Source: Ephemerocybe angulata
Taxonomy: Eukaryota > Basidiomycota > Agaricomycetes > Agaricales > Psathyrellaceae
DNA: 64,000 nt
Assembly: GCA_013368325.1 (NCBI GenBank)
Contig: JAACJK010000163.1
Location: 124,001 to 188,000, forward strand
Direction of reading: 5' to 3'
Shown: piece after piece, positions 1-10,318 of the stretch
Position numbering within the stretch: the stretch's first letter is position 1
How the letters are laid out: each line of letters opens with the position of its first letter
Notes under the pieces: model-generated
Databases searched by the model: none
Told to the model about the DNA's origin: nothing
The model's input: only the letters and a program-made list of their open reading frames with translations
Translations under genes and position numbers: made by a program

Positions 1-1455
1 AAGTCCGCAGCCTCCTTGTATTCAAATGACTTCTGCGTGCGGAGGTCTGCAACGCGTTTGATCAGATGGAGGAGCAGAGGTTCTGCGGCAGTCGCTGAGG
101 TTTTAGAGGCGCGGTGGCGAAGGTTCCAGATGAGAGCGGTGATGATAGAGAGGACCTCGGGGATGGCACGGGCATGGGCGACGGAGTCGAGGGCGCCCGA
201 CACCTGGGAAATGATCTTTCGAATAGGAGAGTTTGGGTCGTTCTTTGCTACCTCTTGAGCGCAATACTCAGCGGTGAAGCACTGGGCGATTTTGGAAAGA
301 CCACCTGCGGTCGCTTTGCGGGTTTCCGCGTCGGACGATTCCAAGAAAGTGGCTACGTTCTTCCAGACCTTGGGTAACTGGACCGTGCAGGCATCGGGGT
401 TGATCTGGATCTGGCTGTATGCGAACATGGCTTCACCGATCGTGAGCACCCATGAAGGCGCAACGGTGTGGTCGGACTTGGGAGGGGTCGAGGACAAGAG
501 AACTTTGAGAACACTGGGAAGCTGTTCGCCGAAGCTGCTTGCTGGGTCCTCGAGGGGGAGGGTGAAGATTTCGGCGAGTAGGGAGTAGGATGATTGAGTG
601 AGATAGACATGGCCAAGGCGAGGAAGATCAATAAGTTGCTTGGTGAGGGAAGGTAATGACTGCAGCACGGTTAGACATGATATGGTTAATTTAGACCTTG
701 ACACTTACTGTCGGAGGGAGGTAAGGCAGAACTTGTCGGAGGAGAGCAAGGAGGTGGATCGCAGTATCTGCCCCGCTGCTCACTTGCTGCTTGGAACCCT
801 TCGTTTTGGCTATGGGGTTGGCATTTGCCTCCAGCAGGTTTGTCGTCGTCCAATCAGCCACCCTCTGGGAGTATGGATGAACAGACAGAGGTGCAGGGGG
901 GTGTGCAATAACATCGTGAACTACTTCGACTGCCTTCTTGCGTACTTTCGGTCGCGGGTCGGTACAGAGCTGGAGTATTGAGGCGAAGGCTTGACGGATG
1001 CCCTGGGCTTCAATCTGGGCACGATCCATAGCCATCAGGACGCCTTGGTAGAGCGATAGCTGGGATCGCAGTGCTGGGGCATGTGGGTTCAAGGCAGGGA
1101 AAAGCGGGGCGGTCAAGGAGAGGATAGTATTCAGGTTGGCGCGGATAATGGGAGACGACACAAATGGGACGATGAAGGCCAACAGATAAAGCTCTGCGGG
1201 TAGCATATCGCCATCATTCAGCGACAGATCTTTCCTCTGAATGGTTCCATCCAACGTCGTGAGCAGAGCGGCAAAATAAGCGGTTGGTGTACGCTCTGTC
1301 TTCTGCTCGGTGAAGGTCGATTCGAGCGCTGCAAGCAAGGTTGCGGGTGTCTTTTGGTGAGCCAGGCTCGAGGTGACATGGGGCCTGATTTTTGACAGAG
1401 CTTCCTCCATCGTCGTCGTTGTCGTCGCTGTCGAGGTCCTTCGCAGAGCGATCAT
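1..1455 (-). CDS. RRP12: RRP12-like ribosome biogenesis HEAT-repeat protein (5' part, runs off left edge)
   Basis: Rrp12 is a HEAT/ARM-repeat protein needed for maturation and nuclear export of pre-ribosomal subunits. The visible N-terminal part is about 468 residues. Exon 1 is 1455-709 and exon 2 runs from 659 to the left edge. The intron 708-660 has GTAAGT and CAG borders. Near residue 165 the segment LCTDPRPKVRKKAVEVVHDV closely matches the LSLDPRPKVRKRALDAVHAV stretch that I recall from yeast Rrp12, within the NUC173 region. Exon 2 continues as helical repeats. The start at 1455 is ATG; a second in-frame ATG lies 15 codons further in and could also be used. The gene is head-to-head with the acyltransferase gene, with about 134 bp between the two start codons, so the promoters probably overlap. 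The C-terminal part is outside the window. Confidence 0.9.
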
Positions 1456-1589
1456 GAGTTTCCAAAATTTGTGGTAGCTGATGATTACGTCAGCCTCCGG
1501 TGTTCATCTCAAGTCACCGGACTTCCCCAGCCATGAATTCAGGGGTTTCCACCCTTCCACATCGTCCACAACCTCGAGAAGAAACCGGC
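1456..1589. promoter_or_regulatory. Short divergent promoter between RRP12 and the acyltransferase gene
   Basis: Only 134 bp separate two ATG codons that point in opposite directions. Both promoters and both 5' leaders must lie here or overlap the coding regions. I see no clear TATA box. Shared control is inferred from the spacing only. Confidence 0.5.
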
Positions 1590-3684
1590 ATGGCAAAGGG
1601 CGAACCAACGCCCGCCCCAGTGTCCTTTATTTTTATTAGGTTGGGGCCCTTGCGTGTTAGGCTCGAAATTGACTGACAACTCGGATAGGCTTTTCTTTCG
1701 CCTAGCACTCAATACGTTCTATGGGTCGATAGTTGTGGAGAATGGGGACTATGTTCCGGAATCAGGGAAGCCATGGTGCGTGCCTGCTCTATTCTGAACA
1801 TGGTTGGAAAAACTGAGGGGCATCACACCTATAGCATAATCTGCCCGAATCACAGCAACTCTGTCATGGATGCTCCGTGAGTTCTCCGTCCATATGGCGA
1901 ATTGGCGGTGTATACTCAAGCATTTAATCAGTGTCGTGGCGATTACTGTCCCAACGAACGTCAGTCTAGACTCGCTCCGTTGCCTAGCATGCACCTGATA
2001 CCAGTCCCACAGAGGCGGAAGCTCGTTCGCTTTACAGCCAAGGCGTCGTTGTTTGGAAAGCCCACCTTCTCTAGCTGGTTAATTGCCGCTGCCGGAACTG
2101 TACCTATCCAACGACGAAAAGATAATCCAGATGGGATCACCGATAATGCTTCCGCTATGCAGGCCCTCATGGAGGTCAGGACTTTTGAACTCTTACCTCA
2201 AAAGCTGAACTGAGATTCGAGCTCCGAAGGCTCTGGAGGCAGGAGACGCGGTCTGTCTATTCCCAGAAGGGATTAGCAGATACCACCCCGAAGTTGCGCC
2301 TCTCAAGACTGGAGGTGCGTACAATAGTTATACAATACGTGTAACCTTATGAACGGCAAATGCAGTGGCCAGAATGGTTTCGGACGTCCTTGGTCGTAAT
2401 CGCGACGACCCCGACTTCGAAGTCTATGTCTTGCCTTGCTCAATCACATATATGTACGTGTATCAGCTTTCTGCCCCATTCCACCACACGCTGAGATATC
2501 GAAATGAATAGGCATAGACAGCATTTCCGGTCAGACATGTTGGTCAGTTACAGCAAACCGCTGGTGTTTTCTGTGAAGGTGCGCATCTGGCATACAACTG
2601 GAAAGAGTGGCTCCTAACATAAGCAATAGAATAACCCAGAGCTCCTGCCACCGGTCGATTTTGCTCGGGTTCGTGAAGTGACAAGTGATCTGCAAGAAGC
2701 CATTCGAGCTGGTACGCTTGAAGCCCCAACTTGGGATCTCATTCGGAATGCCAAACTTGCCGCTCGGATATATGCTCCTTTAGGCACCCGAATGCCTCTT
2801 GGAGAGTTTGTGCGACTCACCCGGAGATTCTCGGACGTGTTTACCGACGCTGAGAAGGATGCACCATCCCGCGTTGCGAAAGCTGACCAAAAATCTGTGC
2901 AGAAGTTGAGCGAAGATCTTAAGGTACAGTTGAACTTGCCTTCGAGCCATTCCTGTGAACTCATCGTGGTTGACACTAGGGGTATCAAGATGAACTTGTC
3001 CGTTTGGGTGTGAAGGACGATCGCATCCGCAGGCCTCGCCATCGACCCGTCATTGTGTGGAGAATGCTCGTCAGGCTGATGCAGTCCATTTTCTTCCTTC
3101 TTATCGCCCTCCCGGGCCTCATCATGTGGACGCCAGTCTTTATCACCACACGCTTGGCCGTCCGGAACTTCATGAAGAAAGGAGGGCCCGTTTATGATAC
3201 CTGGGACGATATCTCTCAGCACAAGGTCCTCTACGGCATTCCAACGATCCTTGCGGTCTGCATTGCCGTCATCACATACACCTGGCACATCTCCAAGTTT
3301 ACCCTCTTTGTTACTCCGGCCTTCATGTGGATCAGTATGCGCTGGATAGAAGACGGAGTCGCCGCGTTCCGGGCCTTTAACGCGCTTTTCCGCCTTCTTC
3401 TCATCGGCAAGCCTGCATTACGCCAACTCTACGAAAAGCGCAGTGATCTGCACAGCAGGGTCACTAACCTCGCGGTGGAGACTCTAGGTCTTCCTGAGGA
3501 CCCTGAGAAGTTCTTTGCCTCTATTGGTGGAAAGGAGAAGGGGAGGGTTCGTGGGCCTTGGGATCATGTTGTGCGTTACTTCTCTGTGAAACGCCGGCGA
3601 AAGAGAGACTGGAACGAAACTTTACGACTTTATGACAAAGTGGATTACCCTACTGACGATTACCCACGAGATGATTCTAGCTAG
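1590..3684 (+). CDS. Glycerol-3-phosphate / dihydroxyacetone-phosphate acyltransferase-like enzyme (PlsC fold)
   Basis: Enzymes of this family transfer an acyl group from acyl-CoA to glycerol 3-phosphate, the first step of glycerolipid synthesis, in ER or lipid-droplet membranes. My nine-exon model (1590-1639, 1689-1775, 1835-1876, 1988-2174, 2215-2314, 2366-2453, 2512-2578, 2630-2923, 2980-3684) sums to 1620 nt and gives 539 aa. Acyltransferase motifs appear in order: PNHSNSVMD (motif I, NHxxxxD), GTVPIQRRKD, then FPEGISRYHP (motif III, FPEG) and VLPCSITY (motif IV). The C-terminal third has hydrophobic segments around SIFFLLIALPGLIMWTPVFI and ILAVCIAVITYTW, so the protein is anchored in a membrane. 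The family resembles fungal Gpt2/Sct1 but is shorter than the yeast enzymes. The N-terminal exon is the least certain; the ATG at 1590 was chosen because it splices in frame to the conserved region. Confidence 0.85.
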
Positions 3685-3772
3685 ACATACGAGCTATTCT
3701 AGCAGACACGCACATAGTGACCAAGTGAAACGATGTAGGAAGAGAGGGGGCTCTACATGGGACTTGGAGTGA

Positions 3773-4456
3773 TCATGTAGCTGCAAGCGGTACGCGAGCA
3801 GCGCGAACGCTGGACCCAGGGCGACCACGATGAGGATTTGAGCGAGTAAGTTTTGTCAGGCTTGCATCCCTCGGGGGAGTCAGATAGATGTTGGACGTAT
3901 CGATTCCTGGCTGTTCATCCTTGATTTGAGATTGCCGAAGTCGAGGGACAACCACGGGCCTTGCGCTCCATTGCGGCGGTCCAGCATTATCGCGGGGAGC
4001 TGAAGCGACGGAGTAGACTGACTCAGCGTCACTGAAGCTCAAGCCCGCCGTCAATTGCCGAGGTATAACGATCGAGGGGACAGAAGTATATATGTATGGA
4101 AGCCTTTTTGGATCATGAGGTCGTGGGATTACCTCTTCCTTCGGAGGAAGCGGCGCAAAGGCTTGGGCGACGTGGTAGTAGGCTGAACCTGGGTGTCGGT
4201 CGAGTAGGGTTTCTCTGGAAACGATGGCACTCTGAGAGTAGCTATCGAGTGGACCACTTGTAGCGAATGAACCTTGGATACTGGGCCGGTACTGCGGCGT
4301 GCTTTGTCGCTTTATAGGCGAATGGCTTTCGGTCCTGCGTTTTCGTCTTTTGGCGAGTTGTTTACGCCGGTGCGTGTACCATGCGAATCCGAGGAGAACG
4401 TTCAAGCAGATGAGGCCAGCACATGCCCCGAGAAAGACAGCGAGGGTTAGGAACAT
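3773..4456 (-). CDS. Small single-pass membrane protein, unrecognised
   Basis: This is an intronless reading frame of 227 codons starting at an ATG. A hydrophobic segment at about residues 2-27 (FLTLAVFLGACAGLICLNVL and onwards) is followed directly by a very basic stretch (RRKQLAKRRKRR). That pattern suggests a signal anchor with the long tail on the cytoplasmic side. The tail is polar and rich in Ser, Pro and Arg, with no domain that I recognise. Its stop lies 88 bp from the stop of the convergent acyltransferase gene. The hAT-like element begins only about 75 bp upstream of its ATG, so the native promoter may be disrupted. The function is unknown. It could also be part of a larger gene whose upstream exon was separated by the insertion. 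Confidence 0.5.
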   Translation of the reverse strand: MFLTLAVFLGACAGLICLNVLLGFAWYTHRRKQLAKRRKRRTESHSPIKRQSTPQYRPSIQGSFATSGPLDSYSQSAIVSRETLLDRHPGSAYYHVAQAFAPLPPKEEVIPRPHDPKRLPYIYTSVPSIVIPRQLTAGLSFSDAESVYSVASAPRDNAGPPQWSARPVVVPRLRQSQIKDEQPGIDTSNIYLTPPRDASLTKLTRSNPHRGRPGSSVRAARVPLAAT

Positions 4457-4530
4457 TGCGGCTCAGAGTAGAGTGATGAATGGAGCGAGAGCTCGAGTAG
4501 GATTCTGATGAAGACTAGCTAGTTCCACCC

Positions 4531-4625
4531 CAAGGGGCTCCCAGCGGAGAAATCCGTGACACTGACTCTCATGGGAGCGAATTCCAGCTAGTGTCATCAG
4601 TCCGCACCTAAGTTCGGGGTCCATT
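4531..4625 (+). repeat. Left terminal inverted repeat of the hAT-like element
   Basis: This arm is identical over 95 of 95 bases to the reverse complement of 5201-5295. The match ends one base after CCATT, where the interior sequences differ. Confidence 0.9.
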
Positions 4626-5200
4626 GCCAATTTGAGTAAAGCCATCATTTCTGAATAGACCAGAGAGTCCTCCCTGTTCTTCGTCCTCCCATTCGATATT
4701 AGCTCTGAAGCCCAGATATTTGCTAGGAATTACAACGAATATCAACCAAAAATCCTGTATACACCCAAATCCCATACCTTCCCATCATGTACGCCGACCT
4801 GGATACCCTACGAGAATTCAAGACCCTCGTTGATTTGGGCACTGGCCGCAACAGGCCGCTATGGTCGGTGCAAAATCGGTGAACGTGTTGCAGGTCTTCT
4901 GGGGAAGCAAAGAATGACTTGGAACGGCTCGAACTCCCATAGACGCGTCGCCTGTGCGTAATTTCGTCGAGGGAGAAAGCGACTTGCAGCGAGGCACACT
5001 GGCATGATGTTCGCCATACCTGTTTCCATTATCGTTTCGTCACTATTCTGGGAGATAATTTAAGGAGATTACTTTTCTGACCTCTCTCTGCTATCCAACC
5101 CACTCATAGCCCCTCTTATCCGAAAGCCTGACAACGATTTGTGTATCTGTGCAGCCACTCTTGGTATCTAATCGACATTGATGGCTCTACCTTGTATGGT

Positions 5201-5295
5201 AATGGACCCCGAACTTAGGTGCGGACTGATGACACTAGCTGGAATTCGCTCCCATGAGAGTCAGTGTCACGGATTTCTCCGCTGGGAGCCCCTTG
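5201..5295 (-). repeat. Right terminal inverted repeat of the hAT-like element
   Basis: This is the reverse-complement partner of 4531-4625. It is followed directly by the right copy of the 8-bp target duplication TTCCACCC. Confidence 0.9.
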
Positions 5296-5514
5296 TTCCA
5301 CCCTGAAGCCCCTTTGCCGTGGCGCATCACAGCGAGTGCTTGGACGCCGGCAAACTGGGCGCTTATGAGTAGTGGCCTATATATAGACCTGCCGAGGAAG
5401 CCGTTGATGAAGCTGTGCATGATCGATATGATCGGAACACGTGCCTTGCTATTTTCCAGCTACGCGCTCGAAATTGTTTTTCCGTTTCTGTACCTCTTAC
5501 AGGACAAGCACGTT

Positions 5515-5649
5515 TGTGCTTTGCATCCTTCCCTAATACCTCGTCCTCCTCTTGGACTTTCCCGGATACCTATCAGCGCCCCATCCGTTTCTTTCCTGTA
5601 CCCCTTACGACCTTCCCAATAGATCCCAATCGATAGACCGCAGGACCCA
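5515..5649 (+). promoter_or_regulatory. Pyrimidine-rich leader of the elongation factor 3 gene
   Basis: The region just upstream of the EF-3 ATG is strongly C/T rich on the plus strand. Such tracts are common in promoters and leaders of highly expressed fungal genes. A possible 3' splice site (CAATAG at about 5617-5622) suggests a leader intron, but this cannot be settled from sequence alone. Confidence 0.35.
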
Positions 5650-8600
5650 ATGGCTGATTCCTCGTTCGCTCCTCTTCTCGAGGCTCTGAGAACTGCTCCT
5701 ACGGCACCAGGTATGGTTGGATACAGCCACTACACGGTATTCTTCTGACAGGATCGCAGATGCAAAGGCTGCCGCCGATAAGTTGGCAAGGGAGGTTGCA
5801 GTACATGGCGCCCAATCCTTAGAGTGCGCACATTAACCACCTTTATCATCGTCAATGCAGCTAATTTCCATCGCAGGAATGGAAAAGTCCTATCCACCTT
5901 GCAAGGTTTTGCAACAAACAAAAAGTCAGGCTACGAGCGCGAGTCTGCCGCCCTGGCTTTCCAAGCATTGGCCAACGTCCTCGGTGCCCCAGTAGCGCCC
6001 CTGTTGCTGCCCTCGCTCCCCACTCTGTACGACCTCCTCATGGACAAGGGCGATGTTGTCCGCAATGCTTCCTCAGCCGCCCTCAAGGCTATCCTCAAAC
6101 TTTTCCCCGCTGAATCGGTCAGCATCGTCTTCCGGCACCTTGAGCGGATCCTGGACACTGGAAAGTGGCGGAGTAAGGTTGGCGTTTTAGATGGCATCAA
6201 GAGTTTCGTCGCCTCAGCTCGAGACGAAGTCGCCGCCGAGCTTGCTACTCTTTTGCCCCATGTTGAGGGCGCGATGCACGATACCAAGGCGGAAGTCCGT
6301 TATCTCACCCTTATCTAAGTTATTCGTTCGCTGATCACTATCTTCAGGTCTCAACCGCAGCTATCAAATGCGCAACTGCACTCTGCACGACCTTGGCCAA
6401 TGCTGATCTTACCCCTCATATCCCTGCTCTTGTCAAGTGCATGGCTCAACCTGATGCCGTACCGGCCTGTATCAAAGCGCTATCCAATCAAACTTTCGTC
6501 GCAGAGGTCACCGCACCTGCTTTGGCCGTCCTTGTGCCATTGCTTACCCGAGCCCTGAACGATCGCAGCATGGAGGTGCAGCGCAGAACAGTCGTCGTCA
6601 TCGACAACTTTGTCAAGCTCGTCCGCGATCCTCGCATTGCTGCCACTTATCTCAGTCCCCTTGTTGAGGGTGTTGAGAAGATCGCAACGGGTGCTGCCTT
6701 CCCCGAGGTTCGTGCGCACCTTAGTTAGCAAGTTCCTTATACTCAATGCCATATTCTGAACAGGTCCGCGCCTTTGCCCAAAACGCCCTCGACACCCTTC
6801 TCAAGTCTGGCGCTTCGTCCTCCGGACCTCCCCCGGAGCATCGCGACGTGGAAACGGAAATCAAGGATGCCCTATCCGCTCTGTATACCTTACTTCCCGA
6901 AGAGCTTTCTATCTCCTCGCCCCAAAAGCCTAACGGACCACGCGTCCCGAAGTACTCCACCCTTGATGACTCGCTCAAGTACCAGGCAGCTCTGATAGCT
7001 GATCTCATCCACACTCGCAACTTCGACCCTGCCGTCTGGGCGCGCTGTGTCGGCGTTTACATGTCAATTTACCTGGAGAAGGAAAAGGCATCCGCCTTCG
7101 CAGATTCAGTGCGATCGCACTTTTACGCCATTGATCAGGTCAGCGACCCTGTCTTTCATTTGTGAATCATTACTTACTTGAGGTACAGGAGAAGTACAAG
7201 GTCGAGACTGTCGACACTGGCGAAGAAGGAGAACTGCTCTGTGATACCCTTTTCTCCTTGGCTTACGGTGCCCTTCTTCTTCTATCGCACACCAAATTGC
7301 GTCTCTTCCGCGGACGCCGTTACGGTATCTTGGGTACCAATGGTTCCGGAAAGTCTACCCTCATGCGCCAGCTGCGCGATGGAAAGGTCGAGAACTTCCC
7401 TCCGGCCGACCAACTCAAGTGTGTCATGGTGGAGCACTCCCTTCAGGGAGAAGATACTTCGCTGTCGGTGATAGACTTCATTGCAGCTGGTTCGTGCATC
7501 TCAAGGACGATTGTATGAATCCTTACTAACACTCAAGAATTACAGACCCTGCTTTGTCGGGCGTCTCCCGTTCCGATATCCGCGAGAGACTGATCGATGT
7601 CGGATTCGACGACGAGAGGCAAAAGGAGCTCGTTGGCGGTCTGTCTGGAGGCTGGAAAATGAAGCTCGAGCTCGCCAGGGCCATGCTCTACAAAGCCGAT
7701 CTTCTATTACTCGACGAGGTGCGCATCCCATTCCTGCCCAGTGAGCCCCGCGCTGACGGACGTTCTCCATAGCCTACCAATCATGTACGTCGTCAGCACT
7801 GGCTGCACCTAACCCTTCCCCCTGACATTTTTTGCAGCTTGACAGAGCGTCTGTGAAATGGTTGGAACAGTGGCTTGCTGCCCAGAAGAATGTTACGTGC
7901 CTGGTCATCAGTCACGATTCCGGGTCAGTGCTTGTGCCCTCGTCCCAGTGCAGCTTTACTGAAAGGAAATACCTAGATTCTTGGACAATATCACAACCGA
8001 CATCATTCACTACGAGCAGAAGAAGCTCGCTTACTACAAGGGCAACCTTTCCTCGTTCGTCGCCGCGCATCCCGAAGCCAAGTCCTACTACACTTTGGCC
8101 GCGACAACCGTCAAGTTCTCCTTCCCCCCTCCTGGATCGTTGATGGGTGTACGAAGCAGCACGCGTGCTATCCTCAAACTTTCCAACTGCACGTTTACAT
8201 ACCCCGGACGCGATAAGCCGAGTCTTAGCAATGTCAGCTGCGCTCTGTCCCTCTCGAGGTATGTTAAGTTCATTCTATCTCGAAGTTCTTCATTGATCAC
8301 TTCGTATCAGTCGTGTGGGTGTAGTCGGCCCCAATGGTGCAGGAAAATCGACTATGATCAAGCTGATTACTGTGAGATCGCCAACGCGTTACCCTCCCCG
8401 TCCAGATACTGATTTAGTACAAGGGAGAAACCTCACCCCAAGAGGGGAGCGTTTACAAACACCCTGCTCTCCGCGTTGGTTATGTCTCTCAGCATGCTAC
8501 CCATCACATAGGTAGGCATCTATTAATTCATAAGAAGTCGTTCTCTAACGCCGCGAAGAGCGTCACCTGGAGAAAACGCCCATCCAGTACATTCAATGGC

Positions 8601-9807
8601 GTTTCCAAGACGGACATGATCGTGGGTACTTTTCCTTTGCTCTCTGAACTTTACTTGACTCGACTTCGAAGGCGAACTCCTGGAGAAATCTACCCGCGTG
8701 TTGACGGAGGAAGAAAAGAAGGTGCTCAACCAAGATTGGGTTGGAAAGGACGGAAGCAAGCGCCAACTTGACGTTCGTCCATCAGCTTTGGTGCACCCGT
8801 ACACTTCTAACCATGTCTGAACAGCTCATCCTCGGCAGACAAAAGCTGAAGAAGAACTTCCAGTATGAAGTCAAGTGGCGCGGACTTGACCACAGGTATA
8901 ACACCTGGGTTCCCCGCGAGACATTGCTCGAGAAGGGCTTCACTAAACTGGTTCAGCAATTCGATGATCTCGAATCATCGAGAGAGGGCGCTGGAACCCG
9001 AGACACTGCAGCACATCTGGTCCGCAAGCATCTCGAGGACATTGGTCTTGATGGAGACATTGCCCAATACAACGAAATCGGTGGTCTTTCTGGAGGTATG
9101 ACAGCTCCTCGCGATCTCCCTTGCACATTTCATGACAAATCGCGACAGGTCAAAAGATCAAACTCGTCATCGCTGCGTGCTTGTGGAACAACCCTCAGGT
9201 GGGTTGTCTCTGGGATGCTTTCTGATGTAGTTCTTATTCTCCTCGCTTTAGATCTGTGTTCTTGACGAGCCGAGTAATTTCTTGGATCGTGAAGCTCTCG
9301 GCGGTTTGGCTATGGCCATCAAAGAGTGGACTGGCGCAGTGGTGCGTGTTTGACGAAATTAACCGGGTTCCCACAGCCATTAACACCATCTGCAGGTTAT
9401 CATCTCCCATAACCACGAATTCGTGTCATCTCTCTGTAAGTCCTGGCTGCCTATGTCGCATTCCCGCGCTCATATTGTTTGCAGGCCCAGAAATCTGGAA
9501 CATCGACAACGGTCGTATGGTTTCCCAGGGCAAATCCGCGGTCGTTGAGGACATCCTCCCAGAGAAGGGAAGCGGAAAGAACACCCCCGTCCGGTCGCGT
9601 CTCCAAACTCCTGCTGCTTCAGCGGCCGCTACCCCTGTTGGCAGTGGTGCTGAGGATGGCTCACCGAAGGCGATTGTCAAGAAGAAGAAAAAGCTTACTC
9701 GCAACCAGCAGAAGGCACAGGAGGAACGTAGACGTCTGCGCAAGCTGAGGTGGTTGTCTGAGGGCGGAGCCAAACCTGAAGACACCGATAGCGATGTCGA
9801 TCCTTGA
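5650..9807 (+). CDS. TEF3: Translation elongation factor 3 (ABCF-type ATPase)
   Basis: EF-3 is the fungus-specific ATPase that works with EF-1A and helps release tRNA from the ribosomal E site. My 19-exon model sums to 3219 nt (1072 aa; yeast EF-3 is 1044 aa). Order of domains: N-terminal HEAT repeats; ABC1 with Walker A GTNGSGKST, signature LSGGWKMKLELA and Walker B LLLLDE followed by PTNHLD; ABC2 with Walker A GPNGAGKST, signature LSGGQKIKLV and Walker B CVLDEPSNFLD; a chromodomain insert (FQYEVKWRGLDHRYNTW) inside ABC2; and a Lys-rich tail (VKKKKKLTRNQQKAQEERRR). Exon 8 (7773-7784) is only 12 nt and encodes PTNH. The D-loop of ABC2 reads PSNF where I expect PTNY. No intact EF-3 paralogue is visible nearby. 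Confidence 0.96.
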
Positions 9808-10318
9808 TCGTTGAACATAGACCGTTAGAGCGCATAGAGTAAAGGCGTTCCTAGATATTATGACCCTCATGACTTACTACTTATTAGACGTGCTATTTAT
9901 GGACAGTTGTGCGCATATCTGTGGTCATGCCATCTAACCCCGAGATCTAGCCTAGTTTGCCGATTGACTTTATACTAGTTTTATACTCATCTGATGATGA
10001 TTTGACAACACTCTCGCGCCACAGGACCAGCTACCCGGCCTGAGCTTAATCTCTGGGTGCATCCTATTACATTCTCTTCGACGGACCCTTCGAAGAACTC
10101 TCGATCACCCTCCTCATCGTGCCTAGACCTCGGCTGGCGCAGTTACCATATATTCACTATAATATGCGGGGAGGGTTTGTCTCGATTACATATGTACCTC
10201 ACGGCGTGCATGCATGCATACCAGGCCATTGTCCCACCTGTTTGCCTCGTGTTGCCTCGATGGTGGACTGATATAAAATCGTCTGTTGCTTCTCTGTCAC
10301 AACCCTCCAGCTTTTCTG
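9808..10318. other. Intergenic: EF-3 3' end and LPMO promoter
   Basis: No reading frame of interest. The left part is A/T rich and probably holds the EF-3 3' UTR. The right part holds a TATA box for the LPMO gene. Confidence 0.5.
10272..10278 (+). promoter_or_regulatory. TATA box of the LPMO gene
   Basis: TATAAAA lies 41 bp upstream of the LPMO ATG. This is close for a TATA element plus a short leader but plausible in fungi. Confidence 0.45.

Larger units (their letters stand above)
4531..5295. mobile_element. Non-autonomous hAT-like DNA transposon (MITE-like), 765 bp
   Basis: The two ends are inverted repeats of 95 bp that match base for base (4531-4625 against the reverse complement of 5201-5295). 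The ends read CAAGGGGCTCCC..., which fits the CA(A/G)GGG ends common in hAT elements. The element is flanked on both sides by TTCCACCC (4523-4530 and 5296-5303), an 8-bp direct duplication as made by hAT transposases. The 575-bp interior has no long reading frame and no transposase motif that I can see, so it would need a transposase made elsewhere. Perfect identity of the arms and the duplication suggests recent insertion. Confidence 0.85.
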
